From Synergistaceae bacterium (GTDB lineage: Bacteria; Synergistota; Synergistia; Synergistales; Aminobacteriaceae): a DNA stretch of 64,000 nt. The notes beneath the pieces were generated by a model. The model was not told the DNA's origin, searched no databases, and worked only from the letters and a program-made list of their open reading frames with translations. A program made the translations under genes and the position numbers. Below are positions 28,073-36,575 of the stretch, piece after piece; the stretch's first letter is position 1, and each line of letters begins with the position of its first letter. The stretch is from NCBI GenBank assembly GCA_017405525.1, contig JAFRAH010000022.1, forward strand, positions 57,079 to 121,078. The letters are read 5' to 3'.

Positions 28073-29177
28073 ATGAATCCCAACATAAAGACAGAACTGG
28101 AGGAACTGCATACCCTTATCCACAATATGCAGGACAGCCTTTGACCTTCCCGCACTGGAGAAACGTTCGGGGGAACTAGCCGCCATAACTTCAGCCCCTG
28201 AGTTCTGGAGCACCGAAGGCCACGAGGATACCCTCAAGGAATTATCACAGGTCAACTCAAAGCTGGAAGGCTGGAGACACATTCAGGCAGAACATGACGA
28301 CTTGGTTACCCTTGAGGAAATTTTGCGTGGGAGTGATGACCCTGAACTTGAGGCCGAATTTCAGCAGAGAGCCTCAGACCTCAGAAGGGAGCTCGAACGT
28401 TCAAGCCTCCTGTTGCTCCTCAATGAGCCATACGACAACGCAAACGCTATCCTGATGGTTCACTCAGGCTCCGGCGGTCTTGACTCCCAAGACTGGGCGG
28501 GAATGCTCCTCCGAATGTACCTGCGATACTGTGAGCGCGAGGGCTTCAAGGCAAACGTCATAGAGGCCACGAATGATGAGGGGGAAGGCATCAAGAACGC
28601 TACTGTTCTCGTTGAGGGGGGCTATGCTTACGGCTTCCTGAAGGCTGAAAGGGGAGTTCACAGGCTCGTGAGGATTTCGCCGTTCGACAGCGCACACAGG
28701 AGGCACACCAGCTTTGCGAGCGTCTTAGTGTCGCCGGAGTTCAGCGATGATGTGGACGTTGACATTAAGCCCGAAGACCTCAAGGTAGACACCTTCCGGG
28801 CATCAGGAGCAGGAGGTCAGTACGTCAACCGGACCGACAGCGCAATACGAATCACCCACCTTCCCACTGGAATTGTCGTAACCTGCCAGAATGAACGCTC
28901 ACAGCACATGAACCGCCAGACAGCAATGCACGTACTCAGGAGCAGGCTCTACGAGATGGCACTACAGGAACGTCAGGAAGAGTTATCCTCAGTTGTCGGC
29001 GAAAAGAAAGAGACCACATGGGGCAGCCAGATACGGAGCTACGTACTTCATCCCTACACACTCGTGAAGGATCACAGGACGAACTACGAGAAGGGCAATA
29101 TACAGTCGGTGCTTGATGGCGACATAGGAGGCTTCATCATGGAATACTTGAGGCAGAGGGCAAAAGGAAATGTCTAG
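28073..29177 (+). CDS. prfB: Peptide chain release factor 2, with programmed +1 frameshift
   Basis: About 367 residues in two frames. ATG 28073 opens 23 codons ending CTT-TGA-C at 28139-28145; a +1 slip into GAC continues the protein to 29177. The joined sequence LDLPALEKRSGELAA matches RF2. The SPF tripeptide that reads UGA/UAA is in VRISPFDSAH and the catalytic GGQ is in SGAGGQYVNR. The site has the standard CUU-UGA-C but only AGGA upstream in place of a strong internal Shine-Dalgarno. RF2 scarcity at UGA raises frameshifting, so the gene autoregulates. Confidence 0.95.
28139..28145 (+). promoter_or_regulatory. RF2 autoregulatory frameshift site
   Basis: CTT TGA C, the standard prfB slippery sequence; the in-frame TGA at 28142-28144 ends the zero frame after 23 codons and the +1 frame carries the rest of RF2. 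Confidence 0.93.
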
Positions 29178-30876
29178 AAGGTACATACTTTTTGCGGTGA
29201 TGCTGGTTTTTTTGTGTGTCCCGGCTTTCGGAGCTCCCTTCATTCCTGAACAGCCGACAATCCCCGTAAATGAACTCAGGCCGGGAATGAGCGGCTACAT
29301 CCTCACAGTCCTGAAAGGCACGACACCCTCAAAGATACCCGCAAAGATCGTCAGCATAGTCCCGCAGAAACCCGGAACATACATACCCGACAACATCCTA
29401 GTGAGGCTTCAGGGCACAAAACTTGCGCAGGGAATGAGCGGCTCTCCACTGTACATTCACGGGAGGCTTGCCGGGGCAATTCGTAGCGGCTGGGACAACA
29501 GCGACCAGACTTTAGCCCTTGTTACCCCGATTGATGCAATGTGCCGTGCTTGGGACTTCGAGGATTCCCCAAGAACCGCAATGCTGGATACCCTCGCACT
29601 CACGAATATCACCGTGTCAGGTCTGAACGTGAACACGCGGGCCATGTCGGCATTATCCCGGAGGCTTGGGGTTGCGTTCACACAGGGTGGCGCGGCAAGT
29701 CCGGGAGGTCTGGGTGTCGACGGCTCAAGGCTGAGGCCGGGCGATTCTGTTGCGGTGATGCTGGTCTGGGGCGACGTTGAGATATTCGCGGTCGGGACTG
29801 TAACGGCAACCGCAAGTGATGGCAGGTTTCTCGCGTTTGGCCATGACATGCTTAAGCGCGGGAACTCGTCCTACCCTTCGGCGGGCGCATACATTCACGA
29901 CATCGTGAACAGTTCGGCATTCCCCTTCAAGCTCGGAAGCCCAAGAGGCATTAACGGCACAATAACTCAGGACAGGGACGCGGCAATCGGCGGAAAATTC
30001 GGGTACTATGCACCGTCAGTGTCGGGTGAGTTCGTCTTCAGGGATCTCGACAGGGGAACGGAAAGCCGCCACAAGTTCAGGACAATAGCAGACGAGTTCA
30101 TGACTGATGAGGTGCTGGAAAATGTCTTCAAGGGACTTGCTGAGGAAGTCTGGGGACGAAACGGGCAGGGAACTATGAGCGTTAATCTCAGAATTGACGG
30201 CAGGAACATACCCAACGGCTGGGCTCGAAGGGATATATTTTTCTCCGAGGAAAACGTCATAGATGAGGCATTCAAGCAGGCTAAGGCAGTCATCAACGCA
30301 GTATTGACACAGCCATTTTCCGGGATACTTCCTGCAGGTTTCACCGTAACTGTCGAGGCAACACAGACCCCCAAGCTGCTCATGATTGAGGACGTTGAAG
30401 CCCCGGAAGACGCAAGGCCGGGCGAGGAGATAGAGATTTCCGTGAAGCTCAGAGGCTGGAGGACTGAGCCGGTTACCCGGAAGTTCAGGATGACTATACC
30501 AGAAGACGCTACAGGAGTTGTCGAGCTCATCGTCAGGGGTGGCGGTGAACAGTCATTCTCACAGATTGCCATCGAAGAGGGCCTCAAAACTATGGGAAGC
30601 CTTGAACGTATGCTGACCGAGTTCAGGGCTGAGGACGCAAATAATGAGCTTGTCCTTGAGCTCAATGCTGACAGGACCGGGGACATTCTCAGCCGGATAA
30701 CCCAGAAGAGAGCCCGCAAAAAGACACCATCAAGAGAGCCTGACTTTCTCCCCGAAGAGCAGGAATACATGAGCGAGACCAAAGAACGCCGCATCAAGGA
30801 GGGAACGCTTAAGATTTACAGCTCTGAATACCTGATTGACGGCCTCATGAGACGGATAATACACACGGAGAATTAG
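29170..30876 (+). CDS. SpoIVB-type (S55) serine peptidase domain protein
   Basis: 568 residues with a signal peptide (cleaved after about residue 21). The S55 signature GMSGSP includes the putative nucleophile Ser92 and is followed by LYIHGRLAGAI; a DGRFLAFGHD block supports the family. SpoIVB peptidases are best known for sporulation signalling, but homologues occur in non-spore-formers, where function is unclear. The start overlaps prfB by 8 nt and tmk follows 3 nt after its stop. There is no sporulation context here. Confidence 0.85.
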   Translation: MSRRYILFAVMLVFLCVPAFGAPFIPEQPTIPVNELRPGMSGYILTVLKGTTPSKIPAKIVSIVPQKPGTYIPDNILVRLQGTKLAQGMSGSPLYIHGRLAGAIRSGWDNSDQTLALVTPIDAMCRAWDFEDSPRTAMLDTLALTNITVSGLNVNTRAMSALSRRLGVAFTQGGAASPGGLGVDGSRLRPGDSVAVMLVWGDVEIFAVGTVTATASDGRFLAFGHDMLKRGNSSYPSAGAYIHDIVNSSAFPFKLGSPRGINGTITQDRDAAIGGKFGYYAPSVSGEFVFRDLDRGTESRHKFRTIADEFMTDEVLENVFKGLAEEVWGRNGQGTMSVNLRIDGRNIPNGWARRDIFFSEENVIDEAFKQAKAVINAVLTQPFSGILPAGFTVTVEATQTPKLLMIEDVEAPEDARPGEEIEISVKLRGWRTEPVTRKFRMTIPEDATGVVELIVRGGGEQSFSQIAIEEGLKTMGSLERMLTEFRAEDANNELVLELNADRTGDILSRITQKRARKKTPSREPDFLPEEQEYMSETKERRIKEGTLKIYSSEYLIDGLMRRIIHTEN

Positions 30877-30879
30877 CAC

Positions 30880-31497
30880 ATGGCCGGAATCTTCATCACG
30901 CTTGAAGGAATTGACGGGGCAGGAAAAAGCACTCAGGCTGGGAGACTGGCACAATGGCTTGAAGAACGAACAGGACGCAAGACAGTCCGAACCTTTGAGC
31001 CTGGAGGCTGGCCCGGCGGAAATTCATTGCGTGAGTTCATCCTTAATGGCCGGGGATTTTCCGCAATGTCCGAGCTCCTCATGTTCCTTGCCGACAGAGC
31101 CGAACACGTCAGCAGGGTTATACTCCCGTCATTGCGGCAGGGGCACAACGTCATCTGCGAACGCTGGAACGAGTCGACGCTTGCCTACCAGTCCGGCGGC
31201 CATGAGCTCAACCCCGCACACGTGAAGAGGATCATCAATGCCTGCAATTTCCCGGAGCCCGACGCGAAAATACTCATCGACATATCCCCGGAAACTGCCA
31301 TCGAGCGGGTGAAGTCCCGGAAAAATAACCCCGACAAGTTCGAGGCTGAAGGCTTGGCGTTCATGAAGACTGTTGCAGGTTTCTACAGGCTCATAGCTGA
31401 GAGCGAACCCGGAAAATTCATCGTGGTGAAGTCTGACGGCCTTAACGAGGACGAAGTTTTTGCGGCCATAACCTCAAGACTGGAGGCCATGACTTGA
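30880..31497 (+). CDS. tmk: Thymidylate kinase
   Basis: 205 residues. P-loop LEGIDGAGKST, the DRY-like region LMFLADRAEHV and ERWNESTLAYQ identify the dTMP kinase family, which makes dTDP for DNA synthesis. Ends in TTGA, which also starts the next gene. In Firmicutes the same order tmk-yaaR-holB-ricT is seen, and it is kept here. Confidence 0.96.
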   Translation: MAGIFITLEGIDGAGKSTQAGRLAQWLEERTGRKTVRTFEPGGWPGGNSLREFILNGRGFSAMSELLMFLADRAEHVSRVILPSLRQGHNVICERWNESTLAYQSGGHELNPAHVKRIINACNFPEPDAKILIDISPETAIERVKSRKNNPDKFEAEGLAFMKTVAGFYRLIAESEPGKFIVVKSDGLNEDEVFAAITSRLEAMT

Positions 31498-31955
31498 GCG
31501 CAATCCAGATAAAGCGCAGGGGTGAAGACCCGGCAGCCTCATCACAGCCCCGCGTCCAGTACGGAGGAAGCAGCACAGGTCATCAGGCATCACCGGCAAG
31601 TGCTGTAGCCTCGTCAGCATTCTCGTTTGATGCGGCTATGGAGTCCACTGAACTGGAACAACTACTTGACCGTCTCTATGAGCTGTCGGACAAGCTCTCA
31701 GTTTTTCCCGGAGGCCGTCTCATCGAGGAATACAGGAACGTCCTTCATGAGCTCCTGAAACGTGCCGCACAAGGTCTGAGAATTAAGCGCGACATGAGGT
31801 GGCGGAAAACTGACCGCAAAATGTACGTAACTATAGAGCGTGCAGGCAAGGCTATGGAGGAACTGGAAGAAGCATTCATTTACGAGGGCAACAGGACTAA
31901 GGCACTTGCCCTCATGGAGGAGATAAAGGGTTGTCTGATCTCGCTGTTAATGTAG
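31494..31955 (+). CDS. yaaR: YaaR-like protein (DUF327)
   Basis: 153 residues, TTG-AGC start overlapping tmk by 4 nt. A variable Ser/Ala-rich N-terminus (1-45) leads to the DUF327 helical part with LYELSDKLSVFPGGRLIEEYRNVL and RMRW-like IKRDMRWRKTDRKMYV. The molecular function is not established. The conserved place between tmk and holB is the main clue. Confidence 0.85.
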   Translation: MSAIQIKRRGEDPAASSQPRVQYGGSSTGHQASPASAVASSAFSFDAAMESTELEQLLDRLYELSDKLSVFPGGRLIEEYRNVLHELLKRAAQGLRIKRDMRWRKTDRKMYVTIERAGKAMEELEEAFIYEGNRTKALALMEEIKGCLISLLM

Positions 31956-32656
31956 CGTGGCAGGAAGTAGTTCGTGAAACAGAGGCCGGGAATATTCCTC
32001 ATTGCCGGGCAATCTCAGCACCCCTGAAATGGCACGAAGATATAGCCACAGAGTTAGCCCGCCTCATTCTGGGAAGTTACAGGACAGGACACCCTGATTT
32101 TCTCATGGCCGGAACTCCCGGAAAGCCCCCAAAGATCGACGAATGCCGGGAGCTCATCGACAACATAGCCTTGAAGCCAATGGAAGCCCCCCGACGCTTA
32201 GGGGTCATAATGAGTGCGGACAAGCTGCTGCTGCCTGCCGCAAACAGCCTCCTGAAACTCGCCGAAGAACCCCCGGAACATGCCTGCCTTCTTTTCCTGA
32301 TGGAGGACGTGAGATTTTTCCTGCCTACCCTGCGGAGCCGCTCACGCCTGAGCATGATAGCCTCAGACGAACGCATAACCCCCCGGAAAATGCCAGAGGA
32401 TTCCCCCGGATGGCTCGAATGGCTGAGAGATTCCCGGAAGCCCTCAACGGATGCTGAAACTATAGCATCAGAGCTTGAGGCTTGGGCGGATTACGAGAGG
32501 GAGGCCGGGAACATTGGGCGTGCCGAAAAAACCGAAAGGCTGAGAATAATTGCGGGAAGAAAAAATTTGTCCGTCCCTATGCTTTGCGACATGATAATAC
32601 TTTCACTAAGAGAGGATAACAAAGAAATTGAGCGTTTACTTGACGATTTTCGGTAA
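31931..32656 (+). CDS. holB: DNA polymerase III delta-prime subunit-like protein
   Basis: 241 residues, shorter than the usual 300-330. It contains the AAA+ clamp-loader segments LMAGTPGKPPKIDECREL and AANSLLKLAEEPPEHACLLFL plus the arginine-region LPTLRSRS. No Walker A and no zinc-binding cysteines are visible, as in delta-prime subunits that do not bind ATP. The TTG start overlaps yaaR by 25 nt, and ricT starts within its end. Synteny supports the call. Confidence 0.85.
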   Translation: MSDLAVNVAWQEVVRETEAGNIPHCRAISAPLKWHEDIATELARLILGSYRTGHPDFLMAGTPGKPPKIDECRELIDNIALKPMEAPRRLGVIMSADKLLLPAANSLLKLAEEPPEHACLLFLMEDVRFFLPTLRSRSRLSMIASDERITPRKMPEDSPGWLEWLRDSRKPSTDAETIASELEAWADYEREAGNIGRAEKTERLRIIAGRKNLSVPMLCDMIILSLREDNKEIERLLDDFR

Positions 32657-33788
32657 GCCGAGATATTTGGGTCTTGCCGAGATAAACGATAACATGAATT
32701 TTGACATGAACAAACCCCGCTGGTCAGTGTTCAGGACACCACGAGGCTATGAGATGGGACTTCCGGGCGGAATGCTCACGGAAGAACAGCAGGAGAGCTA
32801 CAGGCGGAACACCTCAAAGTTCGAGGACGCGGCTGAGGCAATGCTGCAGGATGTCGAGTTCGTGAGGACTGCCGACGCTGAGGACATAGAGAACTACTAC
32901 ATGTGCCGACACGAAGAGGAGGAAGCCCTTTTGCTGGGCCGGGACATTCTCGCAGGTCATGGCCTCCCGATGAAGCTCGTTGACGTGGAATACATGCTGG
33001 ACCGCCGGAAGCTGTACTTCTACTTTACGGCAGGGCAGCGTGTGGACTTCAGGGACTACGTGAGGAGCCTGGCGCGTGAGTTCAGGACCAGGATCGAGAT
33101 GCGGCAGATAGGAAGCCGGGACGAGGCACGAATAGTTCAGGGCATTGCGTCATGCGGCCGTCCTTGCTGTTGCGGCTACTGGCTGAGGGGATTTTCACCG
33201 ATAAGCATCCGTATCGTGAAGGAGCAGAGATCCGCGCTCAACCCCACGAAAATATCAGGTCTATGCGGAAGGTTAATGTGCTGCATGTCCTACGAGCAGG
33301 AGCTGTATTCGGAGCTTTGGGCGAAACTTCCCGGCCCCGGAACAAAAATCAAGACCGAGCAGGGAACGTACACACTAGAGAGCCTCGACGTAGGTCATGA
33401 ACACGTGAATGTGAGATGCCCGACAGGAAGGCTTGTACCTGTAGCGATTGCTGAGTTCCAGGACTTCAAGGATTCTGTTATGAGAGGTGAGGAATGGGGA
33501 GAAGATAAGGAGCTTGCGGAGAAGAAACGAAAGGCTGCCGAGAGAATGGCGGCAATAAAGGCACGTGCTGAACGCCTGAAGTCCCGTGCGAACGTGAAGG
33601 CCAATGCCCGGACATTGAGGCCGAAGCCCGAATCTCCCGTCAAGCCCCCGAAGAAGCAGGAGACCTCACGCCCGAAGCCGAAACCGAAGCCCAAGACCGG
33701 CAAGCCCATCAACCCAAGCCCTGAAGGTACAACCAGACGCAGGAAGCCCAGGAAGCCCGCAACAGAACGCCCAGAGCAGAACTCGTGA
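32628..33788 (+). CDS. ricT: PSP1-domain protein RicT
   Basis: 386 residues starting TTG-AGC. The PSP1 core (about residues 110-225) has the cysteine-rich ASCGRPCCCGYWL and GLCGRLMCCMSYE, which in Bacillus RicT take part in binding an iron-sulfur cluster in the RicAFT complex controlling RNA maturation. The first 80 residues and a long Lys/Arg/Pro-rich tail (from about 300) are extra compared with the roughly 275-residue Bacillus protein. No RicA or RicF partner is nearby. Confidence 0.9.
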   Translation: MSVYLTIFGKPRYLGLAEINDNMNFDMNKPRWSVFRTPRGYEMGLPGGMLTEEQQESYRRNTSKFEDAAEAMLQDVEFVRTADAEDIENYYMCRHEEEEALLLGRDILAGHGLPMKLVDVEYMLDRRKLYFYFTAGQRVDFRDYVRSLAREFRTRIEMRQIGSRDEARIVQGIASCGRPCCCGYWLRGFSPISIRIVKEQRSALNPTKISGLCGRLMCCMSYEQELYSELWAKLPGPGTKIKTEQGTYTLESLDVGHEHVNVRCPTGRLVPVAIAEFQDFKDSVMRGEEWGEDKELAEKKRKAAERMAAIKARAERLKSRANVKANARTLRPKPESPVKPPKKQETSRPKPKPKPKTGKPINPSPEGTTRRRKPRKPATERPEQNS

Positions 33789-33834
33789 ATAATGCGGGGG
33801 GTGTCGGGTCAGTGATCCCCGTAGTGCCCTCCGC

Positions 33835-33888
33835 ACTCTGCTCTACGTAGCTCTCCCAAGCATCAGGTGTCCAGAATATCCCGCGCAT
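33835..33888 (-). pseudogene. Remnant of a YoeB/Txe-type toxin gene (5' end only)
   Basis: Directly after the TAA of the antitoxin an ATG opens with MRGIFWTPDAWESYVEQ, which resembles the start of Txe/YoeB toxins (I-W-S-x-x-A/S-W-x-D/E-Y). After about 17-18 codons the resemblance stops and the frame runs on antisense into the end of ricT. The rest of the toxin, including its catalytic His/Glu/Arg region, is missing. This is consistent with a deletion that joined the toxin start to the ricT 3' end. Confidence 0.55.
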
Positions 33889-34164
33889 TTACTTCACCGC
33901 TTCAGCATATTGTTTGTCTCTCATTGCCTTAAATTCCTCCCAGCGTCTCTTGAGTTCTGCCGCGTGTTTGGGCGTAAACCCATTCAGATCCAGCGAAGAC
34001 AGCCTGACCTCCTGCTTGCGTACAGCCTGGCTCATCAGTGCACTCACCACTGCCGACATCGGAAGCCCTATATCCTCGCAAAGCTGGGCAAAATCGCGTT
34101 TCATGTCCTTGTCAATCGTTAGTGTCAGCTTGACCTTTTCGGGTTTTGTTTTCGTTTTAGCCAT
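33889..34164 (-). CDS. RelB/DinJ-like antitoxin
   Basis: 91 residues. KVKLTLTIDKDMKRDFAQLCEDIGLPMSAVVSALMSQAV is the ribbon-helix-helix DNA-binding part of RelB/DinJ antitoxins; the C-terminal half is charged and helical and would wrap the toxin. AAAGGAGG lies upstream of the ATG. Its partner toxin directly downstream is only a fragment, so this is now an orphan antitoxin. Confidence 0.85.
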   Translation of the reverse strand: MAKTKTKPEKVKLTLTIDKDMKRDFAQLCEDIGLPMSAVVSALMSQAVRKQEVRLSSLDLNGFTPKHAAELKRRWEEFKAMRDKQYAEAVK

Positions 34165-34187
34165 AGTATCATCACCTCCTTTAGGGC

Positions 34188-34222
34188 AAAATAAATCCCC
34201 CGTACCATAAAGATACAGGGGA
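34188..34222 (-). terminator. Terminator after the HigB-type module
   Basis: On the minus strand CCCCTGTATC and GGTACGGGGG form an imperfect hairpin followed by ATTTATTTT. It lies just past the small gene at 34230 and ahead of the RelB-like gene. Confidence 0.55.
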
Positions 34223-34229
34223 AAGAATT

Positions 34230-34448
34230 TTACTGCAACACCGGGATTGCCTCTGCAGGTTGTTCTTCCGGGATTTCGTCAATGTCGTAAATCTCCATGC
34301 GCATATGAACTTCCTCTAAGGCATCAATAGCGGTAGAAATTGCCTTTGCTATTCGTGTGCACTTGTCTACAACGGCTCTTCCTTCAGGGCCTTGCTCTCT
34401 CATGTATTCTTCGTAGTCGTCCCATGTGTTCACATCTTCAAGTCTCAT
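34230..34448 (-). CDS. Small acidic protein, candidate antitoxin of an HTH-less type
   Basis: 72 residues starting MRLEDVNTWDDYEEYMREQG, helical and acidic, with a Pro-rich C-terminus. The ATG overlaps the stop of the RelE/HigB-like toxin gene by 4 nt (ATGA) and has AGGAGG upstream, so they are co-translated. By position it should be the antitoxin, but there is no helix-turn-helix or ribbon-helix-helix as in usual HigA proteins. I do not recognise a family. Confidence 0.6.
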   Translation of the reverse strand: MRLEDVNTWDDYEEYMREQGPEGRAVVDKCTRIAKAISTAIDALEEVHMRMEIYDIDEIPEEQPAEAIPVLQ

Positions 34449-34810
34449 TCTTGCTTAGACCTCCTTATGTAGTCATCACGTTCACGTTTGGCCTTCTCTA
34501 TCTCACGGCGCGGAGTTTTCTGTGTCGTCTTGCGGAAATGGTGAAGCATCACAAAAGTATCACCAAGCCAGCAGAAATACAATATCCTGTTATGTCCCGG
34601 CCTGAGCTCCCAAATATCCTCCTCGATATGCTTGGTTATGTTTGCAGGAAGATTTGTTCCGTGTTCCTTCAGCATCTCTACCTGTGAGAAAAATTGCTCG
34701 TACTGTATTCGTGCATCCTTGCTTTTAGGGCACGCCTGCCACAGCGAGGCAAAAAAGTTTTTCACATCGCTTTCACCTTTTGCGTCCGTATAGAAATCAA
34801 TCCTGTACAC
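34445..34810 (-). CDS. RelE/HigB-like toxin (phage Gp49-like family)
   Basis: About 121 residues from GTG 34810, chosen because GGAGG is 10 nt upstream and the product begins MYRIDFYTDAKGES like family members. RelE-fold features are DIWELRPGHNRILYFCW, then VMLHHFRKTTQKTPRREIEKAKRE, whose basic residues form the mRNA-cleaving site in the HigB/Gp49 group. It would cut mRNA on the ribosome. The order toxin-then-antitoxin is that of higBA. Confidence 0.85.
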   Translation of the reverse strand: MYRIDFYTDAKGESDVKNFFASLWQACPKSKDARIQYEQFFSQVEMLKEHGTNLPANITKHIEEDIWELRPGHNRILYFCWLGDTFVMLHHFRKTTQKTPRREIEKAKRERDDYIRRSKQE

Positions 34811-34835
34811 CTGCACTTCACCTCCATTCACCCAC

Positions 34836-34870
34836 AAAAAAAGCGGGACTCCCACACTCGGAAATCCCGC
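34836..34870 (-). terminator. Terminator of the SLH porin gene
   Basis: GCGGGA and TCCCGC close a hairpin followed by TTTTTTT on the minus strand, 37 nt past the porin stop. Confidence 0.85.
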
Positions 34871-34907
34871 CTTAATTTCATGTTGTTACGTTACTGCACT
34901 TGTCAGC

Positions 34908-36575
34908 CTAGAAGTTCACTGACGTCCTGAACCTGATGATGTTATCCTTGTTGTTCTGCTCCTGGTCATTGTCAGCATGTACATAGTTCAGACCCATCGT
35001 TGTGGCATCATTGAGCTTGTACTGGACACCAAGACCAACCTCGAACGGTTTCGCATCTTCAGCCCTGCCGTTTACTACCTTGCCGTTCTCAGCATTGTAG
35101 CCGTAGTAGAAGATGTGAGTTGCCCACTTCTCGTTCCACTCCTGGCCGAGCACTATCCTCCAGTACTTCAGATCCTGAGCTACTGAGCTACCGAAAGAAT
35201 ACTGATCCGTTATGACGCTAGCCTCGCTCGGGAATACCGTGCTGATACCCTGAGGAACGAAGAACCCTGCATCATACTGGCCGTACTCAAGCCACAGGCT
35301 GGTGTACTTCAGAGCTTCCTGCTTCACGTCAATGATTGCTCTCCAGTGGTTGGCATCATCGATAACTCCACCGTTGGCATCTACGAGCCCGTAGCCCCAA
35401 TCTCTCCAGTGAAGGCCGCCGGTCGCATCCGTAATCTCTGAGTCAATCGCCTGATGATAGAACGATGCCTTTAACGCTATGCTGTCGTTGAAGTTGAAGC
35501 GAAGTCCCGCAAATACCGTCCACAGGTTGTTGAATGACAGATCACCAGCTGTTGTGTGAGGATCTACAGGTGTCTCTGCGTTGTCGCCGAAGAATGCCTG
35601 ACCACCGATGTCAAGTCCGATCTGCTCCGTGAACTGAAGGTTGCCTGCTAATAACATTGCCCAAGCTCTCCTGTTCACACCGTGAGGTCTCCTCTGTACA
35701 ACGTTGCCGTTTGCATCCCATGTTAATGAGTCATCATAGGCAACGAAATTGCTGGGCATACGGTTTGAATGCGAGAAGTACGCAAGGAAGTTGCCAAGCC
35801 CGAAGCTCTTCTCAAACGCAAATCCGATCTCTGACGTGTCGGTAAGCACTGAGTCGCCGCCGGTCCAGCTCCCTGTCTCTGCAACTGAAGGTCTGTAGGC
35901 TGTATCAATGTCGTACAGGAAACGACCTACTGTCATCCTGCTGTCGAAGAAGAACGGCATGGTTACATAGTACCTGTCGAAGTATGCGCTGTTGCCGTTG
36001 GAGTTCTGGAAGCCGTCATTGTCGCCGCCGTCGTTCCTCAGTCTTGCGCGGAAGAAGAACTCGTCATTCTCGCCAAACGTGCGCTCGAAGAACAGCCTTG
36101 CGTTATCGAACTTCACATCGCCGTCGCCGTCTTTGTCTGCCGCATTGTTTGCGCTCTCATTCATGACATCAAGCACCAATGCGCCGTGAATGTGCCAGCC
36201 GCCGAGCCTGTTCTCAAGCACTGATACCCTCTCGTCAAGCTCATCAACCCTTACGCCGAGTGCCTCAAGCTCATCCTTGAACTCAACAACGAGCCTCTTG
36301 AGCATCTCTACGTCCTGCTTGCTGGCCTTGGTCATGTCGACTACTGCGAGTGCCCTAGCAAGTGCTGAAGCCATCTCGTAACGCGTTGTAGGCTGCTTGC
36401 CCTTGTAGAGGCCGTCAGGATAACCTGAAAGGATTCCGTGTGCTGCGAGCTGTCCGATTGCGTCATATGCCCAGTGGTTCATCGGGACATCCATGAACGG
36501 ATTTGTCTCGGAAAGAGCCGGGGCTGCAAGTGCTGCTACTGCTACAATAGCTAATAATGCTGCTACTTTTTTCAT
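34908..36575 (-). CDS. SLH-domain outer-membrane porin (OmpM/SlpA-like)
   Basis: 555 residues. Signal peptide 1-22, one SLH domain (about 24-88; FMDVPMNHWAYDAIGQLAAHGILSGYPDG), a coiled-coil linker (VRVDELDERVSVLENRLG, to about 130), then a beta-barrel of alternating aromatic strands ending in FRTSVNF, whose C-terminal Phe is typical of outer-membrane barrels. The SLH domain would tether the outer membrane to peptidoglycan. Such proteins are known in Negativicutes, Deinococcus and Synergistota. The gene has a strong AAGGGGG site and a long structured leader. Confidence 0.92.
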   Translation of the reverse strand: MKKVAALLAIVAVAALAAPALSETNPFMDVPMNHWAYDAIGQLAAHGILSGYPDGLYKGKQPTTRYEMASALARALAVVDMTKASKQDVEMLKRLVVEFKDELEALGVRVDELDERVSVLENRLGGWHIHGALVLDVMNESANNAADKDGDGDVKFDNARLFFERTFGENDEFFFRARLRNDGGDNDGFQNSNGNSAYFDRYYVTMPFFFDSRMTVGRFLYDIDTAYRPSVAETGSWTGGDSVLTDTSEIGFAFEKSFGLGNFLAYFSHSNRMPSNFVAYDDSLTWDANGNVVQRRPHGVNRRAWAMLLAGNLQFTEQIGLDIGGQAFFGDNAETPVDPHTTAGDLSFNNLWTVFAGLRFNFNDSIALKASFYHQAIDSEITDATGGLHWRDWGYGLVDANGGVIDDANHWRAIIDVKQEALKYTSLWLEYGQYDAGFFVPQGISTVFPSEASVITDQYSFGSSVAQDLKYWRIVLGQEWNEKWATHIFYYGYNAENGKVVNGRAEDAKPFEVGLGVQYKLNDATTMGLNYVHADNDQEQNNKDNIIRFRTSVNF

